A stretch of 64,000 nucleotides of DNA, from contig NZ_CP102770.1 of NCBI RefSeq assembly GCF_038561935.1, positions 2,604,001-2,668,000 on the forward strand, in the 5' to 3' direction. The stretch is from Myxococcus stipitatus (GTDB lineage Bacteria > Myxococcota > Myxococcia > Myxococcales > Myxococcaceae). Within the stretch, counting starts at the first letter, position 1, and each line of letters starts with the position of its first letter. Both the position numbers and the translations under genes were made by a program. Under the pieces are notes generated by a model, which made no database searches, was not told the DNA's origin, and saw only the letters and a program-made list of their open reading frames with translations. This document shows, piece after piece, positions 1 to 17,737 of the stretch.

Positions 1-12
1 GCCCCGAGGGGC
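1..12 (-). terminator. Possible hairpin after the last NRPS gene, at the window edge
   Basis: The first 12 bases form an inverted repeat (GCCC, four-base loop CGAG, GGGC), five bases after the TAG stop of the NRPS gene at 17-3469. It could be the start of a transcription terminator, but the region is cut by the window edge and no T-run can be seen. If real, the NRPS gene would be the last gene of its transcript. Confidence 0.2.
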
Positions 13-16
13 GGCG

Positions 17-3000
17 CTAATCGGATTGGGTGGAGGAATCCGGCAGGTTGAGGTCGGCGCGCGAGTCCGCTTGGACGCGGCGGGCCTGCCGGGGGCGAGC
101 CACCAACGGAGGTGGCGCGGGGCGCGACGGCGCGGGCCTCGCGGCCTCCAGGTGTCTCGCCATGGCACCCAGGGTCGGGTGCTCGAAGAGGACGCGCAGC
201 GAGACCTCCACGCGCCAGGCCTCCTGGATGCGCGCGAGCGCCTGGACGGCCTTCATCGAATGGCCTCCCAGGGCGAAGAAGTCGTCCTCCAGGCCGACGC
301 GCTCCACGCCCAGCACCTCGCGCCAGATGTCCGCGAGGCGCTGCTCGTCGGGCGTGCGCGGCGCGACGAACGCGGTGGCCGCGCGTGAGCCCACGTCGGG
401 AGGGGGAAGCGCCTTGCGGTCCAGCTTGTTGTTGGCCGTGCGGGGGAAGGACTCCAGCACCACGAAGGACGCGGGCAGCATGTACGTGGGGAGCTGCGCG
501 CGAAGGTGCTCGCGCAGGGCTCCGTCGTCGAGCACGACGCCAGGACGGAGCCGGACATAGGCGACCAGCATCGGGTCGCTCGCGGGGCCCCATGGACGCA
601 CCGCGGTCTCCGCCACGCCGGGGTGTTGGGCGAGGCGGGCCTCGATGTCGCCCAGCTCGATGCGGTGGCCTCGCACCTTCACCTGTCCATCGCCACGCCC
701 CAGGAACTCCAGCGCGCCGTCGGGCCTCCGGCGTGCCAGGTCTCCCGTGCGGTAGAGCCGCGCGCCGGGATGGCGCGAATGCGGGTCGGGGACGAACTGC
801 TCGGCGGTGAGGTCCGGACGATTCAGGTAGCCGCGAGCCACGCCCAGTCCGCCGAGGAACAGCGTGCCCACCACGCCGGGAGGGACGGGCTGGAGCCACG
901 CATCCAGCACGTGTGCCTGGGTGTTGGCGATGGGCCTGCCGAGCGTGATGGCGTCGCCGCTCTCGAGGCGGGACACCGTGGACCACACGGTGGTCTCCGT
1001 GGGGCCGTACATGTTCCACAGCTCCGAGCAGTGTGCGCGCAACGGAGCCAGCAGCTCGGGGGGCAGGGCCTCTCCGCCGCACAAGAGCTTCATCGTGGGT
1101 GGGCTGGACCACCCCAGCGACAGCAGCATCCGCCAGGTGGAGGGTGTGGCCTGCATCATCGTGGCACCGCTCGCCGTCATGAGCGGCAACAGGCGCGTGC
1201 CGTCCATGGCCTCCTCCTGGCTGGCGATGAACACGCACCCGCCCACGCTCAGCGGGAGGAACAGCTCCAGCACGGAGATGTCGAAGGCGACCGTCGTCAC
1301 CGCGAGCAGCGTGTCCCGCTCGGTCATCCCGGGCGTTCGCCCCATCGACGTGAGGAAGTTCACCGCGGCCTCATGCGGGACGGCCACGCCCTTGGGCCGG
1401 CCCGTCGAGCCGGAGGTGTAGAGCACGTAGGCCAGGTCGGCGCCGCGCACATGGGCCTCCACCGCGTCGGAGGATGCCCCGGTGGTATCGGAGGGACGCA
1501 CCGCGCGGCCTCGCCAGTCCGGGATGAGTGAGGCCAGCCCCGGCTCGGTGACGAGCGCCGCGACGCCGCTGTCCTCGAGGATGTGCATCAGCCGAGGCGC
1601 CGGATACATCGGGTCGAGCGGGACGTAGGCCGCACCCGACTTGAGGATGCCGAGCAGTCCGACCATCAGGTCGAGCCCGCGCTCCAGGAAGAGGCCCACG
1701 CGCTGGCCGGGCCCGATTCCCAGGTGTCGCAGGTGGTTCGCCATGCGGTTGGCCCGCGTGTCCAGCTCCGCGTACGTCAGCGCCTCGGCGCCGAAGCGAA
1801 CGGCGATGGCGTCCGGACGACGTGCGGCCTGGGCCTCGACGAGGCCGTGCACCGTGCAGGGGTTCGGGAGCGCGAGGCCGGTGTCATTCCAGGTCTGCAA
1901 CAGCGCCGCACGCTCCGGCGCTCGCAACAGAGGGATGCGAGAGACGGCGCGCTCGGGAGCCTCGGCCACCTGCTCCAGCAGACAGTGGAAGTGGTCGACC
2001 ATTCGCGCGGCGGTCGTGTCATCGAACAGGTCGGTGTTGTAGGTGAGCTCCGCCGAGAGGCCCTCGTTCGTCTCCGTGAGGGACAGAGACAGGTCGAACT
2101 GCGACGTCCCGCTCTCCACGACCAGCAACTCGAGGGCGAGCCCTGGAAGCGCCAGGGGCGCGGGAGGCGTGTTCTGGAGGGTGAGCAGGACCTGGAACAA
2201 CGGTGGGTGGCTCAGGTCGCGTGCGGGCTGGAGCGCCTCGACGAGCTGTTCGAGCGGGACCTCCTGATGCGAGTACGCGGTGAGCGTGTCGCGGCGCACC
2301 TCCCGCAGCAGGGCCGAGAAGGTCGGGTCACCCTCCAGGGACATGCGCAGCGGGAGCGTGTTGGCGAAGAGGCCGATGAGGCTCTCCGTCGACGCGGGTC
2401 GATTGGCGATGGGCGTCCCGACGACGACGTCGCGCTGGCCGCTGTAGCGGGAGAGCAGCACGCCGAACGCGGTCAGCAGCGTCATGAACAACGTGGCCTC
2501 CGCGTCGCGGGCGCGCTGCTTGAGCTGACCGGTGAGGGCCGCTGGAACGGTGAAGCGCCGCGTGGCACCGAGGAAGCGCTGGGCCGTGGGGCGCGGACGG
2601 TCCGTGGGGAGCTCGAGCAAGGCCGGAGCACCGGAGAGGCGCTCGCGCCACCACTCGACATGGGCCTTCATGGCGCCTTCGTCCGAGCGCCGCCGCTGCC
2701 AGTGGGCGTAGTCCGCGTACTGGATGGGCAGGGCGGGGAGCGCGGCGTCCTGGCCAGAGGTGAGCGCCTGGTAGTGCGCGGCGAGCTCGCGCATCAGCAC
2801 GCCGAGGGACCACCCGTCGCTCGCGATGTGATGCAGCGTGAGCAGCAGCACATGCTCGTGCGCCTCCAGCCGGAGCAGGCGCGCCCGCAGCGGCAGGTCG
2901 CGAGACAGGTCGAACGGCGCGCGGGCTTCCTCGGCGGCGCGGCGATGGACCTCCGGGAGTCGCGCATCGACGGGGAGCGACTCCAGGTCCACCTGCTCCA

Positions 3001-3465
3001 GCGATACGGAGGACTCCGGCAGGATGTGCTGGACGGGGCGTCCTCCCTCCATGGCGTAGCGCGTGCGCAGCACGTCATGGCGCCGGACGATGGCGGTCAG
3101 CGCGCGCTCCAGTGCCTTCGCGTCCAGGGCTCCCGTGAGGCGCAGCGCCGCGGGCATCGTGTAGGCGCCCGATGGGCCTTCGAGCTGCTCCAGGAACCAC
3201 AGCCGTTGCTGGCTCGACGAGAGTGGAGGCGCTTCGTCGCGTGGGCGGGGCGGGATGGTCTGCGTGGTGCCGCGCGTGGCCCGTGCCGCGTCTTGCAGGA
3301 ACGCGAGGACCTCCGCCTTGCGCTCCTTCAGCTCCGCCTGGAGCTCCGGCGTGAGAGCCCCCGGGGGCGCGCTGAAGCGCAGCCGCTCACCCTCCAGCCA
3401 CAGCCGGATGTCGAGGCCGCGCAGGTGTTGCATCAGCGCGTCGATGGAGCGTGGGGTGGTGGTGC

Positions 3466-3469
<4 letters not shown>
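17..3469 (-). CDS. Single-module NRPS: docking-C-A(Gly)-PCP
   Basis: 1150 residues. Residues 1-60 match a TubC-type N-terminal docking domain (alternating Leu, LW..G.RLRF.AP, then an acidic/Lys helix). Next come a condensation domain (about 75-510, active site HHIASDG near 215), an adenylation domain (about 530-1030, TSGSTGRPKG near 686, MYGPTE, YRTGD, A10 NNKLDRKALP) and a PCP (LGGHS, Ser near 1068). The pocket reads D-I-L-Q-L-G-M-V-W, which fits the known glycine codes (DILQLGLIW type). The start is GTG at 3469, inside the stop of the upstream PKS-NRPS (GTGA overlap), so the two are translationally coupled. The acidic C-terminal tail (LPDSSTQSD) may be a docking peptide. There is no thioesterase or reductase, so this protein must hand its product to another enzyme that is not in the window. 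Activation of Gly is a prediction. Confidence 0.93.
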
Positions 3470-11811
<8,342 letters not shown>

Positions 11812-11905
11812 AACTGGATTAGGTTGATTAGAGTTACAGCGATGATTTAATACAATAGTCAGCAAATAAAGGTCTAGGTAGCGACCGCGTGGCAGGTGCG
11901 ATTCG
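11812..11905. promoter_or_regulatory. AT-rich divergent promoter region
   Basis: This 94-bp gap between the divergent PKS-NRPS and pentein genes is far richer in A+T than anything else in the window. On the plus strand TTGATT (11824-11829) and TAATAC (11848-11853), 18 bp apart, resemble a sigma-70 promoter for the pentein gene. GGCAGGTG at 11891-11898 is its probable ribosome binding site. A promoter for the PKS-NRPS must also lie here or in the start of the pentein gene, but I see no convincing pair of boxes on the minus strand. Confidence 0.5.
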
Positions 11906-12850
11906 ATGGCGTTTGACCAAGTCGAGTGCTGGTCGGAGGACGGCCGGCTGGACAGCGTGGTGGTGTTCCAGCCCGCAGCGTTGGACGTCGCATCGGCGGA
12001 AGAGGCCGTTGCCGTCGGTTTTTCTCGAATCGTGACAAGAGTTGAAGCGCAGGACGCTTCAAACCGGCTGCGGGAGGTCCTCGGGTCCTTGGGTTGTCGT
12101 GCCATTGACCTGGTGGATTTCGTGTCGCCGGCGGACCGGGTCGTCAGCAACACCACGGTGAACAGGGTTTTCGTCCGTGACACGGCCGTTGCGCTGGGCG
12201 CGCGGTTGGTGCGGGGGGCCGCGGGGTTCCCCACCCGGGTGGCCGAGTTCGACGTCACGCATGGCGCGCTGTCGCGGTTGCTGGGGCGCTCGGATGGGGA
12301 TGTGGCGTGGGCGTCGGTCGCCCGCGTGGAGTTCGGGGACGTGTTCCTGCTGGGGCAGCGGCGGCTGCTCGTCAACGTGGGCTTGCGCAGTGATGCGCGG
12401 TACGCGCACCAGTTCGTGGAGCTGGCCTGGGAGGCGGGCTTCGAGGAGGTCGCGGTCGTCCGCATCCCCGGGGACCTGGGCATCATCCACCTGGACCTCG
12501 CCTTCAATGTGCTGGGCGAGGAGGCGGTGCTGGCGCGGGCCTTCCTTCGGCACTGTCCGCTCCAGGTCTGCGTGCGTGAGCGGCCCGCGAGGTGGGAGTC
12601 CTTCGAGGACTACTTCGCGCAGCGGGGGCGGAGGGTCGTGACGTTCGAGCCGGGGAACACGCACCCCTTCCTGTCCAACTTCATCCACCTGGAGCCTCGG
12701 CTGCTCCTCGCCTCGGAAGGGGCGGCGCCGCACCTGCGCGCACTGGTGCGGGGGTTGAGGATGGAGGTGGTGGGCGTGGACATCGACGCGCTCGAGCGTG
12801 GCAACGGGAGCGTGCGCTGTCTGACGATGCCCTTGCGGCGCGCGTCCTGA
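11906..12850 (+). CDS. Arginine deiminase / amidinotransferase family (pentein) protein
   Basis: 314 residues. The pattern is that of the guanidine-modifying pentein fold: VFVRD (R91, D92) corresponds to the FTRD motif of arginine deiminases, VEFGD (142-145) to their EGGD, IHLD (H195, D197) to the catalytic HxD, and RCLTMPL near the C-terminus carries the expected catalytic Cys305. Family members hydrolyse arginine to citrulline and ammonia or transfer amidino groups. At 314 residues it is shorter than classical arginine deiminases (about 400), closer to DDAH-like members, so the substrate is open. It is divergent from the PKS-NRPS and shares its promoter region, which suggests a role in that pathway, for example supplying citrulline/ornithine or editing a guanidine or amidino group. 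ATG at 11906 has a GGCAGG ribosome site. Its stop is 4 bp from the stop of the convergent LuxR gene. Confidence 0.8.
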   Translation: MAFDQVECWSEDGRLDSVVVFQPAALDVASAEEAVAVGFSRIVTRVEAQDASNRLREVLGSLGCRAIDLVDFVSPADRVVSNTTVNRVFVRDTAVALGARLVRGAAGFPTRVAEFDVTHGALSRLLGRSDGDVAWASVARVEFGDVFLLGQRRLLVNVGLRSDARYAHQFVELAWEAGFEEVAVVRIPGDLGIIHLDLAFNVLGEEAVLARAFLRHCPLQVCVRERPARWESFEDYFAQRGRRVVTFEPGNTHPFLSNFIHLEPRLLLASEGAAPHLRALVRGLRMEVVGVDIDALERGNGSVRCLTMPLRRAS

Positions 12851-12854
12851 CTCC

Positions 12855-13943
12855 TCAGCCAGGGGGTGGCAGGGCGGCGTTGACGAGCGGGCCGATGATT
12901 CGCGCGGTGAACTCGCGACGGCTGCGGACTCCGGACTTGGTGAAGATGGACTTGAGGTGGTCCTGCACCGTCGCCGGGGTGATGTAGAGCGTTCGGGAGA
13001 TGGTGGCGGTGTCGTGTCCCCGGAGGACGAGCAGCGCGACGTCCTGCTCTCGCGGGCTGAGCCCCATGCTCATCAATGCCATGGGCAGGATTTCCGACGG
13101 CGTGGCGGTGGCCGCGATGATGGCGACCTGTCCCGAGGGGGTGCCTTCCAGCAGCGTGGCGTGCAGCGTCAGCCACCTGCCTCGACGGGTGCACACGCGG
13201 GAGCGGGACGGCAGGCCCGGGGTTCCCGCGGCGGCGAGGCCGCGCGCATGTTCCGCCACGGCGATGAGTCCGGAGGGGACACCGCTCGAGGCCGCGCCCG
13301 TTTCGGCCAGCTCGTCCAGGACGGCCTCGCCACGCGGGTCCACCGACACGAGCCTTCCGTTGGGGTCCAGCACGGCGACACCCGGGGGCAAGGGGGGCTG
13401 GCCAGCGGACAGGTCGCTGGGATAGGCGCGGCACAGCAGCTGGCTGATGTGCGGCGCAAGCCGCGTGGCCAGTCCCACCTCGCGGGTCGTGAAGGCGCCT
13501 CGGTCCGTGGCACGCATGAACACCGCCGAGCCCCAGCAGCCGGAGGGTAGGTCGAAGTTGATGCGAAGCTCATCGCCAAAACCTTCGGGCTCCAACAACT
13601 CGCGAAAGCGAGCGCTGTCCTCGGGACGTCCCCTGGCCGCCTGGATGAGGGTGGCTGCCCTGTGTCCGGACGCGCGCAGCCGCGTGAAGGTCAGGGGCTC
13701 GGGCGCCCACATCTCGAGATAGGCGGCGCGCTCGAAGCCTCGTGGGTTGAGGTTCTCCACGATGGTGGACGTCACGAACCCGGTCGCGGGGTCCGTGCCA
13801 TGCCAGCAACTGCCGGCATAGCCCAGCGGCTCCCGCAGCAAGGCATTGAGCTCCGTGAGCAATCGTCCCAGGGGAAGCGCGGCCTTGGAGAGGTCGCGAA
13901 TGCTCCCCAGCAGTTCGAGTTCGAGTCGAGAGCGTGTGACCAT
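12855..13943 (-). CDS. LuxR-type transcriptional regulator
   Basis: 362 residues from ATG at 13943. The last 65 residues are a LuxR/GerE helix-turn-helix domain: LSPREQDVALLVLRG, then ATISRTLYITPATVQDHLKSI, then the K-GVRSRREF segment. The first 280 residues show no receiver domain (no conserved phosphoacceptor Asp pattern). They look like a GAF/PAS-like sensory region of unknown ligand, with a stretch like the helper-domain LuxR regulators of actinobacteria and myxobacteria. It ends tail to tail with the pentein gene and may control the left biosynthetic block. The open frame runs further up to 14177, but those extra residues are compositionally odd and lie in a more AT-rich 234-bp gap that holds its promoter and nothing else I can recognise. 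Confidence 0.85.
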   Translation of the reverse strand: MVTRSRLELELLGSIRDLSKAALPLGRLLTELNALLREPLGYAGSCWHGTDPATGFVTSTIVENLNPRGFERAAYLEMWAPEPLTFTRLRASGHRAATLIQAARGRPEDSARFRELLEPEGFGDELRINFDLPSGCWGSAVFMRATDRGAFTTREVGLATRLAPHISQLLCRAYPSDLSAGQPPLPPGVAVLDPNGRLVSVDPRGEAVLDELAETGAASSGVPSGLIAVAEHARGLAAAGTPGLPSRSRVCTRRGRWLTLHATLLEGTPSGQVAIIAATATPSEILPMALMSMGLSPREQDVALLVLRGHDTATISRTLYITPATVQDHLKSIFTKSGVRSRREFTARIIGPLVNAALPPPG

Positions 13944-14177
13944 CGCCGAAAATCCGAATACTCCGACATCATTGAGTCGGCAATTGTTCCTGGTTCTGCT
14001 GGGATTAATCCTTGCGGCCTGGATGACATGCTGTGTCTTCTCTCCGCGATGCTGGTTTTCGAGGCGAAGTCGTGCTGGTCGGTGCGCTGTCGCGGTGCTT
14101 GTAAGCCATTGAACAGATGCGGCGCGCGGCCGTACCCAATCATGGCGTCGGGGATGTTTGTGATTGCAGGCGCCCAC

Positions 14178-15428
14178 CTATCGAGGGGCGCCTTGCTCTA
14201 TCCACGTATAGATGAGGTCGATGTCCTCATCCGGGATGGGGGGCAGGCCCAGGGGCATGCCCAGCACGGAGGGGTGGTGGCGGCCCTCCAGCTCCGCGCG
14301 GCGCGCGAGCAGGCTCGCGACCAGCCGGGGCGTGCCGTCCTCCAGGCGGTCCGGGAGCCCTCGGAACTGGCCCTCCCGCCGGATGCCTCGGAGGAGGCCT
14401 TCCCGGGTGGCCAGGTCCAGGGACACGCCGCTGTAGCCGAAGCCGCCGCTGTTGCCCGGCCCCTGGTCTCCCGCGCGTCGGCTGTCGGAGTGGCAGTGGA
14501 AGCAGAGGTGCCGCGTGAGCTTCTTCGCGACCTCCGGGTAGTGCACCACCCGCTCGAGCAGTCGGGGCTTGTACGGCGCACGAGGCGCCGACGCCGTCTC
14601 GGGGAGGGGCTCACGCAGGAAGGCCGCCAGGTCGTCGACCTCCTTCGGGGTGAAGGCGAAGGCGGGCATCTCCGTGTCGGGGAGGATGGCGCGAGGGTCT
14701 CTCAGCCACTGGCGCAGCTGGGCGAGGGACATGCGGGCGCGCACGTGCTTCAGGTCGGGGGCTCGCCGCCGCGCGGAGGCGGTGCGGAACTCCGGCGAGC
14801 CATAGGCGAAGGCCTCGGCGGGGGCGTCCCCGCGGAAGTGGCACGTCGCGCAGGCGTACTTCTCATAGAGCTGGCGGCCCGCGGCGGCGTCACCGCTGGA
14901 GGGCTCGCTGGAGTCCTCTTCCGTCACGTGGAGGAAGTCGGCGAGCAGCTCCGCGTCCCGAGGCCCCAGCTTCATCCGGGGCATGGTGGCTCCGTAGAGA
15001 GGCCGCACCGCGTGGGGGGCCTGGAGCCAGGAGACGAGCCAGCTGCGCTTGACCCGCTGGCCCAGCGAGCCGAGGTCCGGCGTCCGCATCAGGTGGGTGA
15101 GGTGCTCCTTCCACCGTCGGACCTCCGCTTCCTTGTACCAGAGGTCGAGCCGCCCGGCGGTGATGGCCTGGTGGCACGTCACGCAGTTCTCGACCATCGC
15201 GGCGGAGGCCGGCTCGATGCCGGGCACCACATGGCAGCGATTGCATTGGAAGTGCTCCACGGCCTCGCGGGGCGTCTCGCGCGCGTGCTTCGTGGGAGCG
15301 AGGGCCTTCGTCGGCAGGCGCAGCGCGAGGATGTCCGCGTCGCGCGCCAGGACATAGGCCCCCGCGGCGGTGCCGACGAGCAGCGCGGCGCCGACGAAAT
15401 AGCTGAAGACAGGGGTGCGAAGGTCCAC
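14178..15428 (-). CDS. Membrane-anchored tetrahaem cytochrome c protein
   Basis: 416 residues from GTG at 15428. An N-terminal hydrophobic segment (about residues 8-28) anchors the protein. Four CxxCH haem-binding motifs follow: CNRCH (62-66), CVTCH (82-86), CATCH (193-197) and CFHCH (309-313). Each of the later two lies in a class I cytochrome c-like unit with a distal Met (for example MPAFAFT near 254). It is likely an electron-transfer protein on the periplasmic side; its partners are unknown. It starts 22 bp after the stop of a small membrane protein and is the last gene of a minus-strand run. The frame is open to 15617, but the extension overlaps the upstream gene and is Ser/Arg-rich shadow sequence, so the GTG just before the anchor was preferred. 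Confidence 0.82.
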   Translation of the reverse strand: MDLRTPVFSYFVGAALLVGTAAGAYVLARDADILALRLPTKALAPTKHARETPREAVEHFQCNRCHVVPGIEPASAAMVENCVTCHQAITAGRLDLWYKEAEVRRWKEHLTHLMRTPDLGSLGQRVKRSWLVSWLQAPHAVRPLYGATMPRMKLGPRDAELLADFLHVTEEDSSEPSSGDAAAGRQLYEKYACATCHFRGDAPAEAFAYGSPEFRTASARRRAPDLKHVRARMSLAQLRQWLRDPRAILPDTEMPAFAFTPKEVDDLAAFLREPLPETASAPRAPYKPRLLERVVHYPEVAKKLTRHLCFHCHSDSRRAGDQGPGNSGGFGYSGVSLDLATREGLLRGIRREGQFRGLPDRLEDGTPRLVASLLARRAELEGRHHPSVLGMPLGLPPIPDEDIDLIYTWIEQGAPR

Positions 15429-15450
15429 GGAGGCGCGTGCCTGGTGGGGC

Positions 15451-16026
15451 TCAGTAGGCGCTGTCCCCGGCGAAGAAGTCGGGCGTCCGGCAGATTTTCG
15501 GGAGGACGAACAGGTCGCGGGCCACCCCCAGGCCCGTGGCCAGGAACAGCGATGACGCAACCACGCTGATGATGGCGGTCTGGGTCCTTCCCCGGAACCG
15601 GCGCAGGCCCGGGCCATGGAAGTACGCGGACTGCAAGCCGAAGAGCACCGCGGGACTGGCCACCATCACGGCCAGGATGGCGGGGTTGATGGCGCACCGG
15701 GCGAGGTCTTCCGCGCTGACATTGAGCAGCGGGCCTCCCGCCATGACGGCGGAGAGCACGAGGACGAACGCGACGCTGACGAGCAGGAAGAAGACCCGGC
15801 GGGGCCAGGACGTCCTGTGCACCAGCTTCGCGGGCGGGCCGTGGTTGTTGAAGAGGACGACCTGGTTCAGGAACACCGCGCCCACGGTCCACAGGCCCAC
15901 GTCGGCCCAGATGGAGTCATCGATTCCTCGCACGGAGGAGTCCATCGAGTTGATGCACGCGAGGACCTGGAGCGGCCAGAGGACCGATGCGGAGACCACG
16001 AAGGACGCGAGGGCTCGTACGGACAT
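15451..16026 (-). CDS. Multi-pass membrane protein of unknown function
   Basis: 191 residues from ATG at 16026. About five hydrophobic stretches are visible: residues 5-25, 41-61, 83-103, 115-137 and 155-175. There are no catalytic motifs that I recognise. It sits 22 bp upstream of the tetrahaem cytochrome gene and 53 bp downstream of another small membrane protein, so it may help place or feed electrons to the cytochrome, but that rests on position only. The longer open frame up to 16899 in the same phase is low-complexity shadow of neighbouring genes. Confidence 0.65.
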   Translation of the reverse strand: MSVRALASFVVSASVLWPLQVLACINSMDSSVRGIDDSIWADVGLWTVGAVFLNQVVLFNNHGPPAKLVHRTSWPRRVFFLLVSVAFVLVLSAVMAGGPLLNVSAEDLARCAINPAILAVMVASPAVLFGLQSAYFHGPGLRRFRGRTQTAIISVVASSLFLATGLGVARDLFVLPKICRTPDFFAGDSAY

Positions 16027-16079
16027 CCAGCAAGGGTAACAGGGATACACATCGAGCGCGAATCGACCCAGGGGGCTGC

Positions 16080-16562
16080 TCACCCGGCCCCTGCACGCCG
16101 CCAGCCCACGGCCAGCGCGGTCAGCAGGGCGGGCAGGGTGAAGAGGTCCGTGGGGTCGAGCGTGTGGGCGACGGGCCTGACGGCGGGAGCCATGTTCCCC
16201 GCTGTCACGGCCCGCAGGGCATGCAGCGGCCACTGCAGGCCACCCAATGCCCATTGCCAGACATTTCCCGCGACGGGGGAGAGCTTCGTCGCGGCGAAGC
16301 AGACACCCGTGAGCAGGACACAGGCGAGCAGCACGCCGCGGGAGGGCCGGACGCTTCGTCTGGCCATTGCCTCGGCGTGTTCCCAGGAGGCTTGCAACAG
16401 CAGCGGGAAGAAGGCGAGCCCCGCGACATCCGACAGCTTCCCCGTCCACCACGACGGCCAGCACGCCTTGAAGACGTGGTCGTTGAGGAGCAGCACCCCC
16501 ACCGCGAGGGACACCAGCGGGTGCAGCAAGGCGCTGCCGGCGACAGGCTTCGGCGCGTCCAT
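16080..16562 (-). CDS. Small four-pass membrane protein of unknown function
   Basis: 160 residues from ATG at 16562; a GTG two codons earlier at 16568 is an alternative. There are four likely membrane helices, and a conserved-looking N-terminal segment with LNDHVFKACWP.WWTGKLSDVAG between helices 1 and 2, a pattern I associate with uncharacterised membrane proteins of delta-proteobacteria. The preceding lipoprotein gene stops only 9 bp upstream, so the two are probably co-transcribed. No function can be assigned. Confidence 0.65.
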   Translation of the reverse strand: MDAPKPVAGSALLHPLVSLAVGVLLLNDHVFKACWPSWWTGKLSDVAGLAFFPLLLQASWEHAEAMARRSVRPSRGVLLACVLLTGVCFAATKLSPVAGNVWQWALGGLQWPLHALRAVTAGNMAPAVRPVAHTLDPTDLFTLPALLTALAVGWRRAGAG

Positions 16563-16571
16563 GTCCACGCG

Positions 16572-17144
16572 TCAGGGATAGGACAGGGAGACCAGGAGGT
16601 GCTCCCCGCCGTAGGCCATGCCGGAAGCCCCCAGCAGCCAGGTCACGTCGATGGGGCCCTCGGAGGGAGGACCCTGTCGCTCGAACTCGACGACATAGGT
16701 GGCCTCGAAGCGCGGGGGTTCGTCTTCCGGCGTCACGTCCATGTAGAAGGGGCTGCCTCCGAACTGCAGGGTGTCGGCGCCTCGGGGGTTCTCGAAGACG
16801 TACGTCCGCTCCTCCACGAGTCGCCCATCCGCCTCGTCGATGATGCGGACGCGGAACCAGGGGAGGACAGGGGCGCCTTGTCCCGTGGGTGGCTTCCACC
16901 GAATGGCTCTCATCTCGATGGACAGCGACGCGTGGTAGACGCTCACCTGGTCGAAGCGCTTCTTCGGGCCGACGAACAGCTTCACGCGCTGCCGGTGGAT
17001 GGGGTCGGACGGAGACAGGGTGGTCTGGTCGGGGCCTGTCTTCGTATCCCCGCTGACGGACGACCCCAAGAGGGGACAGCCCGTCGACAGGAGCGCGAGC
17101 ACGAGTCCCAGGATGCGCGGAAGGCGGGAGGGGCGGGCGTTCAT
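16572..17144 (-). CDS. Putative lipoprotein of unknown function
   Basis: 190 residues. An N-terminal signal (Arg-rich start, then LGLVLALLSTGC) ends in a lipobox with Cys23, so the mature protein should be lipid-anchored; Pro rather than Asp follows the Cys, which favours the outer membrane. The rest is predicted beta-rich with a repeated pattern of aromatic residues (PWFRVRIIDEADGR, YVVEFERQG). That pattern resembles the upstream secreted protein (PWFQVRFEGRWG, VDVEW), so the two may be diverged paralogues. The ATG at 17144 overlaps the stop of that upstream gene (ATGA), which indicates coupled translation. Confidence 0.72.
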   Translation of the reverse strand: MNARPSRLPRILGLVLALLSTGCPLLGSSVSGDTKTGPDQTTLSPSDPIHRQRVKLFVGPKKRFDQVSVYHASLSIEMRAIRWKPPTGQGAPVLPWFRVRIIDEADGRLVEERTYVFENPRGADTLQFGGSPFYMDVTPEDEPPRFEATYVVEFERQGPPSEGPIDVTWLLGASGMAYGGEHLLVSLSYP

Positions 17145-17737
17145 GGCGCGAGGATCTCCACCGTGAAGCCCTTGGGGCGCTCGCCCGTGCCCTCCACGGA
17201 CACGAGCCCCGTCGCGGACCACTCCACGTCGACCGTTCCCTCGGCGCCGATGTTGTCCTGAAGCGCGAAGTGGACCGTGACGGGCCACTCGCAGGCCTCC
17301 GTCAGTTGGCACCCCCCGCCCAGCAGGAGGCCCGCCTCCATCTCCCGAGTGACCTCCGGGCCGTCGAGGATGATGGAACCCCCTGTCTGCTGGCCCCACC
17401 GGCCTTCGAACCGCACCTGGAACCAGGGTTGGTGGGGCGCGTGGGGGTCCGTGGCCCGCCAATGGACGTGGGCCTTCAGGCGAATCTGCCCCTCCGCCAG
17501 GAGCTCCTCCGGCCGCTCGGTCCGGGCGCGGATGAGGAGGGTCCGCGTGACCACCGGCTCGCCGTTCGTCACGCGCAAGGGGGCACCCGGAAGCTCCTTC
17601 GAAGGGATGTCACCGGTGGAGGGGGGGATTTTCGAGGTGGCCAGGACGCTGCCACTCGCCACGAGAAGCGCGAGCCGAGCGGCCCAGGAGTACCGGGAGG
17701 ATGCGCGCGGGGGAGACCGCGGATGAGCAGGGTTCAT
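17141..17737 (-). CDS. Putative secreted or anchored protein of unknown function
   Basis: 198 residues from ATG at 17737. An Arg-rich start followed by a hydrophobic segment (WAARLALLVASGSVLA, about 22-37) looks like a signal peptide or N-terminal anchor. The remaining 160 residues are beta-rich with the motif PWFQVRFEGRWG shared with the downstream lipoprotein. It is the first gene of the five-gene run that ends with the tetrahaem cytochrome. Its promoter should be in 17738-17929, after the terminator of the uvrA-like gene. The frame is open to 17884, but the added residues do not look like a protein start. Confidence 0.68.
   Translation of the reverse strand: MNPAHPRSPPRASSRYSWAARLALLVASGSVLATSKIPPSTGDIPSKELPGAPLRVTNGEPVVTRTLLIRARTERPEELLAEGQIRLKAHVHWRATDPHAPHQPWFQVRFEGRWGQQTGGSIILDGPEVTREMEAGLLLGGGCQLTEACEWPVTVHFALQDNIGAEGTVDVEWSATGLVSVEGTGERPKGFTVEILAP

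Noticed and set aside
11812..12507. N-terminal extension of the PKS-NRPS frame into the pentein gene
   Set aside because: The added residues are Ser/Thr/Arg-rich and antisense to a gene with clear catalytic motifs, so the true start must be near the first ACP.
13944..14177. N-terminal extension of the LuxR gene
   Set aside because: The composition shifts to His/Arg/Asn-rich, non-conserved residues in a more AT-rich intergenic stretch; ATG at 13943 is a better start.
15429..15617. Longer N-terminus for the cytochrome c protein
   Set aside because: It would overlap the upstream membrane-protein gene and adds Ser/Arg/Trp-rich shadow sequence before the natural membrane anchor.
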